Source of the DNA: JAEYXS01 sp943367715
Lineage (GTDB): Bacteria > Verrucomicrobiota > Verrucomicrobiia > Limisphaerales > JAEYXS01
Reading direction: 5' to 3'
Length of the DNA stretch: 64,000 bases
Assembly (NCBI GenBank): GCA_943367715.1
Contig: CALRJY020000031.1
Span: forward strand, 1-64,000
Part shown: in pieces, positions 24,729 to 34,300 of the stretch
How positions within the stretch are numbered: position 1 is the stretch's first letter
How the letters are laid out: each line of letters starts with the position of its first letter
Notes under the pieces: generated by a model
What the model was told of the DNA's origin: nothing
Seen by the model: only the letters and a program-made list of their open reading frames with translations
Database searches by the model: none
Made by a program: the position numbers and the translations under genes

Positions 24729-27020
24729 TCAGATAGCCGGAAGCTGGGGCTTCTTCTTGAACGTAACCGCCAACAGGACCATGACGACCAAGCTGGCAAA
24801 ACCGGTGATCATCAGGCCCAGACGGAATTTAGGATCTTCATAAGTCAGAACCACTTGATGGCTGCCCGCGGGAACTTTCAAAGCCGTGAAGGCATGATTG
24901 GCTCGGCGGAGAGGCACTACAGTATCGCCAATTCGGGCAACCCAAGGATGATAATAGGTCTGTGCCAAAACGACGATGGATGGTTTGGCGGCATTGACCT
25001 TGAAACGAATGCTTTGTTCTCGCCAGTCGATGGCTTCGACGGTCGCCTGTCCCGGCACCACGTCTTGCAGGTCATTTGCTTCTGTGGGGTAGAGGTAAAC
25101 TTCTTCGGCCGGTTTGAATCTTCTCTCCTGGAGCAGGGTGAAGACTCCGCCTGACTCCACGGTTACCGGCTTTTGGCCTGCCGTGATGAGCGGTTTTGGG
25201 TCCCATTTTTTGAACCACTCGATGGGCTTGCCCGGCCTTTGGGTGTAGGCCATTCCGGCGAATTCGATGAGCGGCCGGACATCCTCATCTGGCATGACGT
25301 GGAACCAAGGCAGAATCTCCTGAAAATATCGGAGATCCATGGGGAAGAAGCCATACAATTTGGGCAGATGATCGAAGAGGGTCAAATTATCAAAACAAGC
25401 CATCCGGCAATAGGCGACCTGCTCTTCAGGGATGACGAAGGCGGTGCCGCCGAGTTCGGCCATGATCTGGGCGTTGGGCAAGAACCTTGGTGCACCGGGG
25501 CCGCTCGGGACATCGATACCCAACTGATTCTGCGCCAACTCCGGCTTATATACCCAGGATTTCACGGTGGGGCTGGGGCGATGGTTGAAGATGATCTGGT
25601 CAGCCCATATCAAAGCCAGCAAGGCGATGGAGATTTTTAAGGCGTTGGCTACGATCGATATTTTGAGCAAACGAACTAGCAAGAACGCGGCAAAAGCAAA
25701 GATCGGCACCCGGACAAGACCGTTGATTAAAGTGGTCTCCCAAACCACAAAAGGTATCTGCAGATAGAGATCCAGGCGTGCGGCCAGCGCAGCCAGAAAC
25801 ACCAAAACAAAACCCAGCAGAAACAGTTTCTTCGGCAGCGTAGTTCCACCCGCTTGGGCAGAGCCATTTATGGCGGTGCGCAAGCCGGCACCGGCCATTA
25901 GCGGCAGGAGAACTATGGTCATGGCAATGAATTTGACGGGGTAACGTATGTAACCTAGTTGGGGCAGCAAGACCTTGATCTTATCGAGGAGTATGCCTTC
26001 ACCGCCTTGAGCGATAGCGAGAGACAGTGCGATCACCAACCAGCAACCTAGAATCAATTTTTCGCGAAGATTCCACCACGTCAGCAACGCCAGCAATGAG
26101 ATGATGCAGCCGGGATAATAGGTGTTAACCCAGGCCTGGCCGAATTGGTTGTACACGCCGTGTGGTCCGGGATAGGAACCGAACTTGGGCACGAAAAGAT
26201 TCAACCAACCCCAGGCAGGCATTGACCAGGCGTCAGAAGCCCAGGACTTATCCCGTTGGGAATGGCTCAGCAGATCCAGGAAGGGAAGGAGCTGAACTGC
26301 ACAAAGGACGGTCACTACCAAAACGATGGCCACGAGGCGCAAAGGGGCTTTCCAATGCCAGCCATTCTGCCAGCAGTCAAAGAGAACAAAGCAGCCTGCT
26401 AAAATCCAAGTCTGCAAGGTGATCTCGGCACCGCCCGTAAGCATCTGCATGGCTCCGGCGAGCATGGCCAGGGGCAACGCCCGTCCGCCATTCCGGCAGG
26501 CCAGAACTGTGCCCCAGAGAATCCAAGGCAACCAGCTCAAGGCCGCGATGTTGTGGGGATACATCAGGCAGTTCAGGGTGAACGCATTGAAGATGTAGGC
26601 CAAGCCGACGAACGAAGCGGCGAAGGAATGATTGAGCAGATGGCGGGCAAAGAAATACATGCCCATAGCGCCGAGGAACAAGTGCGCCAGGCAAAAGAGA
26701 TTCAAGGACCAGGGCAAAGGAAATAACAGATAGATGAGCGAACCGGGATAAAGGGCCATGGTGTTCCATTGCGCCAGGAACGGATGGCCCAGATTGTGAT
26801 ATGCATTCCAGAACGGGAGTTCACCACGCCAAAAACATTCCTTTTGATAGAAGGTAAAAGGGGCCGTGAAGAAGGCATAATCTCGGAAGAAAAAAGATTT
26901 TCCCAACAGCAATACATCCGGAAAGGCTGCGAGCAAAAAGGCCAGGACCAGGAGGGCAAACCGTTTGGGAGTGAACCAGGCGTCCAAGGCAGCAGAGGTC
27001 GTGACGGGAACGCTTGTCAT
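24729..27020 (-). CDS. YfhO-like polytopic membrane protein
   Basis: About 763 residues with a dozen or more membrane segments followed by a C-terminal extracytoplasmic domain and a last helix (LGLMITGFASLVVMVLLAV). The N-terminal part (FPDVLLLGKSFFFRDYAFFTAPFTFYQK...GELPFWNAYHNLGHPFLAQWNTMALYPGSLIYLLFP) is the pattern of YfhO-family GT-C-like proteins, which in relatives take part in glycosylating envelope polymers. The soluble part ends with FKVNAAKPSIVVLAQTYYHPWVARIG, also typical. Translation could start at TTG 27128, but ATG 27020 precedes the first helix more naturally. It converges on the diiron-oxidase gene with 12 bases between stops. Confidence 0.82.
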   Translation of the reverse strand: MTSVPVTTSAALDAWFTPKRFALLVLAFLLAAFPDVLLLGKSFFFRDYAFFTAPFTFYQKECFWRGELPFWNAYHNLGHPFLAQWNTMALYPGSLIYLLFPLPWSLNLFCLAHLFLGAMGMYFFARHLLNHSFAASFVGLAYIFNAFTLNCLMYPHNIAALSWLPWILWGTVLACRNGGRALPLAMLAGAMQMLTGGAEITLQTWILAGCFVLFDCWQNGWHWKAPLRLVAIVLVVTVLCAVQLLPFLDLLSHSQRDKSWASDAWSMPAWGWLNLFVPKFGSYPGPHGVYNQFGQAWVNTYYPGCIISLLALLTWWNLREKLILGCWLVIALSLAIAQGGEGILLDKIKVLLPQLGYIRYPVKFIAMTIVLLPLMAGAGLRTAINGSAQAGGTTLPKKLFLLGFVLVFLAALAARLDLYLQIPFVVWETTLINGLVRVPIFAFAAFLLVRLLKISIVANALKISIALLALIWADQIIFNHRPSPTVKSWVYKPELAQNQLGIDVPSGPGAPRFLPNAQIMAELGGTAFVIPEEQVAYCRMACFDNLTLFDHLPKLYGFFPMDLRYFQEILPWFHVMPDEDVRPLIEFAGMAYTQRPGKPIEWFKKWDPKPLITAGQKPVTVESGGVFTLLQERRFKPAEEVYLYPTEANDLQDVVPGQATVEAIDWREQSIRFKVNAAKPSIVVLAQTYYHPWVARIGDTVVPLRRANHAFTALKVPAGSHQVVLTYEDPKFRLGLMITGFASLVVMVLLAVTFKKKPQLPAI

Positions 27021-27187
27021 CTTTGGCGGAGTTTTGGCGAAAGACCAAAAGTTGGCCAGCAATTTTATTGGCTCCGCGGGGGCGAAGTGATGTGCGTTGT
27101 AAGTCGGCTGCGCAAAGAAAATTTGCAAGACTGACGAATGAGGCGATCAGCCCATCTCCCGCTAAACGCTATCACGCAACTCAGCCG

Positions 27188-27640
27188 CTACCAGCTTTCC
27201 AAACGGTAAAAGGCGTGGTTGCCGATGACCGCCACCGGAGTCTGGTTCACCGCCCAATAAGGAGTTTCTTTCTTGTTGGTGAAATGAGTGGCGCCACGGG
27301 TGATGTTTCGCATTTTTTGCGGTTCATTGTAGGTGGTGCGGGCAATCCGGACGGCTTGCGGGAACAAAGGATGTTTTTCGAACTCCTTAACGATCTGATC
27401 ATGTGACTTGCCGTTCAGGCTGGAGAACGCACCGGGCTTCACCACGGAAAGCGGGGACACGCCTTGCTGGTCGGCGCGACGGCGGATGACTTCGGCAACG
27501 GCTACCATACCAGTCTCGCCTTCACCACGGGCTTCCGCGAGGAGGACGGCAGCCACTACTTTTTGTCCGTACGTGGCACCACTAGCGGGCGAAGTGAACC
27601 CTGCCCACACCAGGACCATCAGCAACAGAATGTGTTTCAT
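27188..27640 (-). CDS. SleB-type cell-wall hydrolase
   Basis: A 150-residue exported protein with a signal peptide (MKHILLLMVLVWAGFTSPASGA) and the hydrolase-2 (SleB) domain. The opening is VVAAVLLAEARGEGETGMVAVAEVIRRRA, with the catalytic-type Glu in LAEARGEG. The C-terminus has NITRGATHFTN, then YWAV...GNHAFYRL. In non-spore-formers such enzymes cleave peptidoglycan during growth or division. It lies upstream of the YfhO-like gene on the same strand, which also points to envelope work. Confidence 0.88.
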   Translation of the reverse strand: MKHILLLMVLVWAGFTSPASGATYGQKVVAAVLLAEARGEGETGMVAVAEVIRRRADQQGVSPLSVVKPGAFSSLNGKSHDQIVKEFEKHPLFPQAVRIARTTYNEPQKMRNITRGATHFTNKKETPYWAVNQTPVAVIGNHAFYRLESW

Positions 27641-28081
27641 ATATCAGACTACTACCGGCGGCGTACCCTGCAGCGGCATGCTCCTTGGCGGGAGCGGATG
27701 GACAGTCTCTAAACTGCCGCCTGCAAAGTGCCGATTTACCGGCTTTAAAGTTCGTCAGGGCCATCAGCGAGCTGGGAACGGCGTTCCCAGGGGGCCGACA
27801 GCTGGCGATTCTGCTTCAGCAAATAGTCTTATAACCCAACACAGTCCGTTTTCCAACGGGGTGCGCACCCTATTGCGCTTTTTAAAGCAGTCAACGGCAT
27901 TTTCCCGGGAAACTTTAGGTTTTATGGGCTGTTTAATACGTAACCTGCTGATTTCGCGGGAGTTTGGCCGAAAAAAGGGAAATTTTGTAATCGCCGGAAA
28001 AAGTGGTCAAATAAGGCCAACATTCGTTGATTTCCCGCCGTCCGCGGGTAACCTTTGAATCCTAGACAATCCCAGTAACCG
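27641..28081. other. Intergenic region with one strong hairpin
   Basis: No gene is supported. A perfect 8-base stem CTGGGAAC (27772-27779) / GTTCCCAG (27783-27790) with loop GGC has no T-run, so it is not an intrinsic terminator. It may be a dispersed palindrome. The part from about 27880 to 28000 is AT-richer and probably holds the promoters of the divergent SleB and TPR-peptidase genes, though I cannot pick convincing -35/-10 boxes. Confidence 0.5.
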
Positions 28082-30700
28082 ATGAGCCAATCGCCTCAAT
28101 TACCGGTCTGTAGCCGCCATTCGCTGCATTTCCTGCCGTCACTTCGTTGGCTCGTCGCGATGGTAGCGCTGGTGATTTTGCTCCCGAGCATGGCTTCGGC
28201 GGCGGAGTTGACGGATGCGCGCAAGCTGCTGCTGGAAGGCAAGTATGCGGAGTGCGAGAAAGTGGCGAAGCAGGCGATCGACGATAACGAATACGACGAG
28301 GAGTGGCGCGTGCTGCAAGGGAAGGCATTGCTGGCGCAGGGGAAATATCCAGAAGCACTTGAAGCCATAACGAAGGCAGTGCCGCGTTATTACTCCAGCG
28401 TGCGGTTGCGACTGCTCTCCTGGGAAGTCCATCGGGCGAACGGGCAGGTGGATCGCGCGAAGTCGATGCTGTCAGAGATCAACTATCTGGCCAGTTCACG
28501 CACGTACGCGTATCGCGATGCGGCGAGCATGATCACGCTGGGCCGCACCGCGCTGATGTTAGGTGCCGATCCGAAGCGGGTATTGGAAACATTTTACGAT
28601 CCGTTGAAAACCCAGGATGCGACGAATCGTGAGATCTATCTCGCCACCGGTGATCTGGCGCTGGAGAAGCATGACTTCGAAATGGCCTCGAAAGAATTTC
28701 AGACTGGGTTGAAGAGTCATCCAAAGGATGCGGAACTGTTGTACGGGCTCGCGCGCGCTTACGCACCGAGCGATCGACAGACGATGGTGAAGCTGATCAA
28801 TGATGCGCTGAAGTCGAATCCAAATCATGTGGAGGCACGCCTGCTGATGGTCGATCATTTGATTGATGCCGAACAGTATGACGCGGCGAAATCCAGCATT
28901 GATGAGGTGGTCAAAATCAATCCGCGACATCCGGAGGCTTGGGCGTATCAATCTGTGATGGCGCACCTGAAGAACAACGCGGCGGAGGAGAAACGCTGCC
29001 GTGAGGAAGCGCTGAAGCTGTGGAAGAACAATCCCAAGGTGGACCACATCATCGGGCTGAATCTCTCGCAGAAGTATCGTTTCGCGGAAGGGGCGGAGTT
29101 TCAACGACAGGCGTTGAAATTTGATCCGGAATATTTGCCGGCGAAGGCGCAACTGGCTCAGGATTACCTGCGTATCGGCAAGACGGATGAGGGCTGGATA
29201 CTCGCGGATGAGGTGCATCGCGCCGATGAGTATGATGTGACGGCGTATAACCTAACGACGTTGAAAGGCGTGCTGGATAGCTATGCGACGATCACGAACC
29301 AGTATTTCATCGTGCGCATGCCGGCGAAGGAAGGACCGATCTTCGGTGATCGCGTGCTGGAATTGCTGGAGCGCGCGCGGACGAATCTGTGCACGAAGTA
29401 TGGGCTCGAATTGAAACAGCCAGTGGTGGTGGAGATCTTCGGCAGCCAGAAGGATTTCGGAGTGCGGACATTCGGGATGCCGGATAATCCGGGCTTCCTT
29501 GGTGTGTGCTTCGGCAAGGTCATCACGGCGAACAGTCCTTCGGCGCAGGTGAGCCGCTCGGCGAATTGGGAGGCGGTGCTGTGGCATGAGTTTTGTCATG
29601 TGGTCACGCTGGAGCTGACGCGCAACCGTATGCCGCGCTGGTTGAGCGAAGGCATTTCGGTGCATGAAGAGCGGCAGGCAAACCCGGTCTGGGGCCAGCA
29701 CATGAATGCGCGGTATCGTGAGATGGTGCTGGGCGAGGATTTGACGCCGGTGAGCGAATTGAGCGGGGCTTTCCTGAATGCGAAGAGCGGGTTGCATGTG
29801 CAGTTCGCCTATTATGAATCTTCACTGGTGGTGGAGTATCTGGTGGGGAAATACGGCATGGATGCCTTGAGGAAGATACTGAAGGACTTGCATGACGGGG
29901 TGACGATCAATGAAGCCATCGCGAAGAATACGCAACCGATGGACAAGGTGGAGAAGGAGTTCGCCGAGTATGCGAAAAAATTGGCAAAGGGGCTGGCGAC
30001 GACGTTGACCTTTGACCGGCCGGACCCGAAGAAGGCGTTGGTGCCAGGAGCTCCGACTCCCGCTGTGGTGGACCAGTTGCTGGGTGATCCGCGGAATTAT
30101 TATGTGCTCCTGCAGAAGAGCCGGGCGCTCATGCAGGAGAAGAAGTGGGCGGAGGCGAAGGAGCCGCTGAAAAAATTGATCGAGGCGTATCCGCGCCAGA
30201 TCGGGCCGGAGAGTGCTCACTACATGCTGGCGGCGGCGCATCGTAATCTGAAAGAGACAGCGGAGGAACGCGCCACGCTGGAGAAACTGGCGGCGATCGA
30301 TGGCGAAGCGGTGGATGCGTATCTGCGACTGATGGAGATCGGCGTGGAGCAGCAGGATTGGAAACTGGTGCAGGCGAATGCGGACCGGTTCCTGGCCGTC
30401 AATCCACTATTGGCGCAGCCGTATTGGTTTGCCGGCAAGTCGAATGAGGCGACCGGCAATCCGGAGCGGGCGATGGATGCTTACAAGCGGCTGCTGCAAC
30501 TGGACCCGGCGGATCCGGCCGAGGTGCATTTCCGGCTGGCGAAGTTGATGACGGAGAAGAACCCGGTAGGGGCGAAGGAGCACGTGTTAAGGGCGTTGGA
30601 GGAGGCGCCGAGATTTAGGGAGGCGCATGGGTTGTTGTTGAAGCTGCAGGGGACTGGAACGAATGGGGCGGGAGAAGGCAGCAAGTTGTTGTTCAAGTAG
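28082..30700 (+). CDS. TPR protein with embedded gluzincin (peptidase MA-like) domain
   Basis: An 872-residue exported protein. A signal segment (WLVAMVALVILLPSMASA, about 24-42) is followed by TPR repeats (about 45-400, with ALEAITKAVPRY and FQTGLKSHPKDAELLYGLARAY). A metallopeptidase core comes next with zinc motif HEFCH (502-506) and third ligand in RWLSEGISVHEE. A further TPR block (about 660-860) ends the protein. The peptidase MA family is known mostly from sequence; substrates are unclear. The closest picture is a periplasmic protein-quality-control or processing factor that uses TPRs for docking. Confidence 0.88.
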   Translation: MSQSPQLPVCSRHSLHFLPSLRWLVAMVALVILLPSMASAAELTDARKLLLEGKYAECEKVAKQAIDDNEYDEEWRVLQGKALLAQGKYPEALEAITKAVPRYYSSVRLRLLSWEVHRANGQVDRAKSMLSEINYLASSRTYAYRDAASMITLGRTALMLGADPKRVLETFYDPLKTQDATNREIYLATGDLALEKHDFEMASKEFQTGLKSHPKDAELLYGLARAYAPSDRQTMVKLINDALKSNPNHVEARLLMVDHLIDAEQYDAAKSSIDEVVKINPRHPEAWAYQSVMAHLKNNAAEEKRCREEALKLWKNNPKVDHIIGLNLSQKYRFAEGAEFQRQALKFDPEYLPAKAQLAQDYLRIGKTDEGWILADEVHRADEYDVTAYNLTTLKGVLDSYATITNQYFIVRMPAKEGPIFGDRVLELLERARTNLCTKYGLELKQPVVVEIFGSQKDFGVRTFGMPDNPGFLGVCFGKVITANSPSAQVSRSANWEAVLWHEFCHVVTLELTRNRMPRWLSEGISVHEERQANPVWGQHMNARYREMVLGEDLTPVSELSGAFLNAKSGLHVQFAYYESSLVVEYLVGKYGMDALRKILKDLHDGVTINEAIAKNTQPMDKVEKEFAEYAKKLAKGLATTLTFDRPDPKKALVPGAPTPAVVDQLLGDPRNYYVLLQKSRALMQEKKWAEAKEPLKKLIEAYPRQIGPESAHYMLAAAHRNLKETAEERATLEKLAAIDGEAVDAYLRLMEIGVEQQDWKLVQANADRFLAVNPLLAQPYWFAGKSNEATGNPERAMDAYKRLLQLDPADPAEVHFRLAKLMTEKNPVGAKEHVLRALEEAPRFREAHGLLLKLQGTGTNGAGEGSKLLFK

Positions 30701-30741
30701 TGAAAGGCAATTGCACGAAACAGGTGTTGGATGCGACAGAC

Positions 30742-31239
30742 ATGAGCGAATTAATGATTGGAGGAGGGGACTCGGGATTGTTCTGGTTGTGCCAAGATGC
30801 TGAAGGACATCTGGGAATATTTCGATCTGACAGTTCTGGGGTGATCCCCACTGTTTATGAGAATCGGACAGATTTGATTGATTCTTTGACGGAAAAGCAT
30901 GTCGAAAGTTTTCAGAAAAACTCCATTGCTTCTTTGCAAAAATGGCTTCTATTCCCGTTGCTCAAATATTTTCTTCCAGTGCAAAGCTTGAGAGAGCATA
31001 GAAATCTCCGGAATTCGTGGACGAGGAATTACGCCAATTATAACGCCGCCAAAGGACTATACTGTTACACGTCGCTGGAGAACGATACGGCCAAAGGGAG
31101 TGCTTATTGCCGGGTAGCTAGTCCAGTTCCGCCGATAGTCGCAACGGATACCCTGCCGCTGGAATTTAAAATGGTGCGAATGTCTGGCAGTTTCAGAGAT
31201 AAAGTTACAGTGGGTGTGATGGATTTTGTTAAGTTTTGA
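30742..31239 (+). CDS. Orphan protein of unknown function
   Basis: Unrecognised 165-residue cytoplasmic protein without signal or membrane segments. The opening SELMIGGGDSGLFWLCQDAEGHLGIFRSDSSGVIP looks like a small alpha/beta domain of the type found in immunity or SMI1-like proteins, but I cannot place it. It is clearly AT-richer than the genes on both sides. Starts at GTG 30700 (overlapping the stop of the upstream gene), ATG 30742 or ATG 30754 are all possible. It may be a recent arrival. Confidence 0.55.
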   Translation: MSELMIGGGDSGLFWLCQDAEGHLGIFRSDSSGVIPTVYENRTDLIDSLTEKHVESFQKNSIASLQKWLLFPLLKYFLPVQSLREHRNLRNSWTRNYANYNAAKGLYCYTSLENDTAKGSAYCRVASPVPPIVATDTLPLEFKMVRMSGSFRDKVTVGVMDFVKF

Positions 31240-31270
31240 GTCCGATCCTACCCAACTCAGATTGCTCTGC

Positions 31271-31306
31271 GGCAGAGCCTCCTCACGTCGGCTGCTACGG
31301 TTGAGC
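31271..31306. repeat. Dispersed repeat overlapping the kinase stop codon
   Basis: The sequence GCAGAGCCTCCT-CACGTCGGCTGCTACGGTTGAG is closely matched at 39253-39315, where GCAGAGCCTCCT, GTCGGCT and GGCTACGGTT recur in the same order. On the minus strand this copy supplies the last residue and the TAG stop (31295-31297) of the WD40 kinase. It probably inserted at, or moved, the original gene end. Confidence 0.65.
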
Positions 31307-34300
31307 GGCAGCGCCCGCTTCACGGAGTTTGGCTTGGGCGGTGTCACGGCGTTTCTTGAGGGTATCGTCTTTTTTTGGGTCGTTCTCGACGAGCCAGTTC
31401 AAGTGAAACACGGCGGCGAACCAGGACTGCGTCTGTTCGCAGATTTCGGCTTCTTCGCTGTGCCAGGCGACGATCTCATCCGCTTTCACGGAGAATTGCT
31501 GCGGGTATTTCTGGCGCAGGATGTCCCAATGTTCCGCGAGCTTCGGCGCAGAGACAGCGACGAGGCTGCCGGTGTTATCGAGGCGGCGGCCGGAGAGGAG
31601 TTGCGCGAGGGGTGCGATGTCATCGATGGGGCGGGCATCGGGCGTAAAATCCCAGAGGCGCGTGGTGCCATCGGCACTGGCGGTGAACAGGATGCGGCCA
31701 TCTTGGGTGAAAGAGGCGTGATCCACGCGGTCACGATGCAAGAGCGGTGGTGTGATGGGCGCACCAGTAAAGGTGTCCCAGATGCGCGCGGTGTTATCCC
31801 AACTGGCAGTCACCACGCGGGTGCTGTCCGGACTGAACGTGGCGGCGACGACCCAGCCGTTATGCTGGAGAAACGGGGTGACGGCATCGCCGATAGAAGC
31901 GTTCCAGACGCGGGCGGTGTTATCCGCACTGGCGGTGATGACGAAGCGCCCATCGGGACTGAAGGAAGCCAGTGTCAGTTCGGCCGTGTGTTCTAGCGGC
32001 GGTGAGAGCGGCTTGCCGGTGGTGGCATCCCAGATGCGCGCGGTGTTGTCCCAACTGGCGGTTATAACCTTTGTACCATCGGGGCTGAAGGAGGCGATGA
32101 CGACGCGATCCGTGTGTTCCAGGGGAGGCGTGATGGCTTTGCCGGTGGTGGCATCCCAGACGCGGGCGGTATTATCCCAGCTCGCCGTGACGACCTTGGT
32201 GCTGTCGGCGCTGAATTGCGCGTAGGCGATGCGGCTCTTGTGCTCAATGGTTTTCGCGTTGTCATTGCCGGGGCGCATACCACCGCGTTCGCCGGAAGGT
32301 GGTGCGCCTTCCGTGGGTGCTTTACCGGCAAAGAAAGGAGGGGCGTTGGTGCGGTCTTCGCGCTTCTTGCCTTTGAAATTGCCACCACCGGGTTGTTGTG
32401 TGGGTTCTACAGTGGGGATGGAACGCAACTGGGCTTTGCGGTCCATGTCCGCGGTGAACAGGATTTTGCTGTCCGGGCTGAAAGCGGCGAAGCTGATGGA
32501 AAAAGGCATGCGTAAATTACGCTTTTCCATGCCGGTCTTGATCTCCCAGGAGCGTACGGTCTGGTCGCTGCTGATGGCATTGATGGCGCTGTCGTTGTTG
32601 ACGAAACGGGCGGCGAGAATTTCGGCGCTAGAATTAAAAATTTGCGAGACAGGTTCGCCGGTCATGACATTCCACACCTGCATGGTGTTGTCTGTGACGG
32701 CGAGCATGAGTCGGTTGTCTTTGGAAAAGATCGTCTGGCGCAACTCGCCTTTGATTGGCAACTCGCGGGAATTCTGCTGGGCGGCCGGTGTATCCCAAAC
32801 CCGGATCGTGCGGTCCTTGCTCGCGATCATGACGCTGCGGCCATCGGGATTGAACAGGGCGTGGAGAATCTCCGCGCTGTGGGAAAGTGGAGGTGTGATG
32901 GGGCGGCCAGTGGTGGCGTCCCAGACGCGGGCAGATTTTTCTGCCACGGTCAGGACGCGGCGGCCATCAGGTGAAAAACGGACCCGGGCTACGCGGGTGC
33001 TGTGCGCGAGTGGTGGCGTGACGGGCTCGCCGGTATTGGCATCCCAGACGCGACCGGTGTTGTCTTTGTTTGCGGTGGCGATGCGTGAACCGTCTGGACT
33101 GAACTCAGCGTAGGTCACGATGTCGTTATGCTGCATCGGCGGAGTGATGGCTTCACCCGTCATGACATTCCAGACGCGTGCGGTACGGTCTTCACTGGCG
33201 GTGACGAGTCGCAAACCATCCGGACTGAACGAGACGTGCCGGACGATGCCGCCATGGCGCAATGGCTTGCCGATGGCCTGACCGGTCTTGGCATTCCAGA
33301 CGGTGGCCGTACGATCACGTGAAGCGACAGCGAGCTTGGTGCCATCCGCGCTGAAGGTGATAGATTCGACGTCGTCGGGAATACGGATCGATTTGGTGAC
33401 CGGCTCACCGGTCTCAGTGCTCCAGACGCGGGCGGTGCCATTCTGATTCTGGCCGCCGGCGATGGCGACTAGTTCCCCATTGGCACTGAACGTGGCGACG
33501 TTCACTGGGAAATCGTGGGCAAGTCTGACCGGCTGTGACTTGTCCTTGCGCCAGTTCCAGAGGAGGGCGGTGCGGTTGTCGTTAAGCAGGAGCAGTTGCT
33601 GGCCATCCGGACTGACCGCGGCAGAGCGGACGTTATCAGGCAGTGGGACGGGCTGGCCGAGGGCGACGCCGGTGGAGACATCCCAGAGGCGGGCACGTTT
33701 ACCGGCGAAGGTGACGAGGAAACGGCCATTCACACTGGCGGCGGAGGCGACGATGGGCTGATCTTCCGTCCAGAATTGGATGAGGCGCGGGGATTGCCGC
33801 AAGGCGGAGGCGATACGGGTGCGCTGGATCTCCTCATTCTCTTTGTGGCCTTCATCGAGGCGGAGGGCGTCCACAAAACTGAGCAGGGCGGCGGAGGCAT
33901 CGCCTTCATCCATGAGGCGGAGGCCATCGCCGATGTTCAGGCGGACGAGGCGCTGGCGGCTTTGCTCGGCGAGCGCTTCGGCTTTGAGACGTTCCTTGTT
34001 CGCGGCTTTTTCCTGGTCGAGCGCGAAGTCGCGTTCCTTTTGCAGACGTTGTTCATTGACGAGGATGACGCCGAGCAAGGTGCACAGGCCGAAGAATGTG
34101 GTGACGGCGAGCAAGGCGACGGCGGGACGACGCACGGCCCATTTACCCGCGCGATAGAAGTAACCGGCAGGGCGGGCGCGAATCGGTTCCTTGCGCAACC
34201 AGCGTTCGATGTCTTCAGCGACAGCCTCAGCGGAACCGTAGCGACGCTGAGGATCTTTCTCCATGCACTTGAGGCAGATGGTCTCCAGGTCGCGATCCAC

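Noticed and set aside
27408..28058. 216-codon plus-strand frame antisense to SleB and into the gap
   Set aside because: Overlaps the real SleB gene in antisense and has no recognisable feature.
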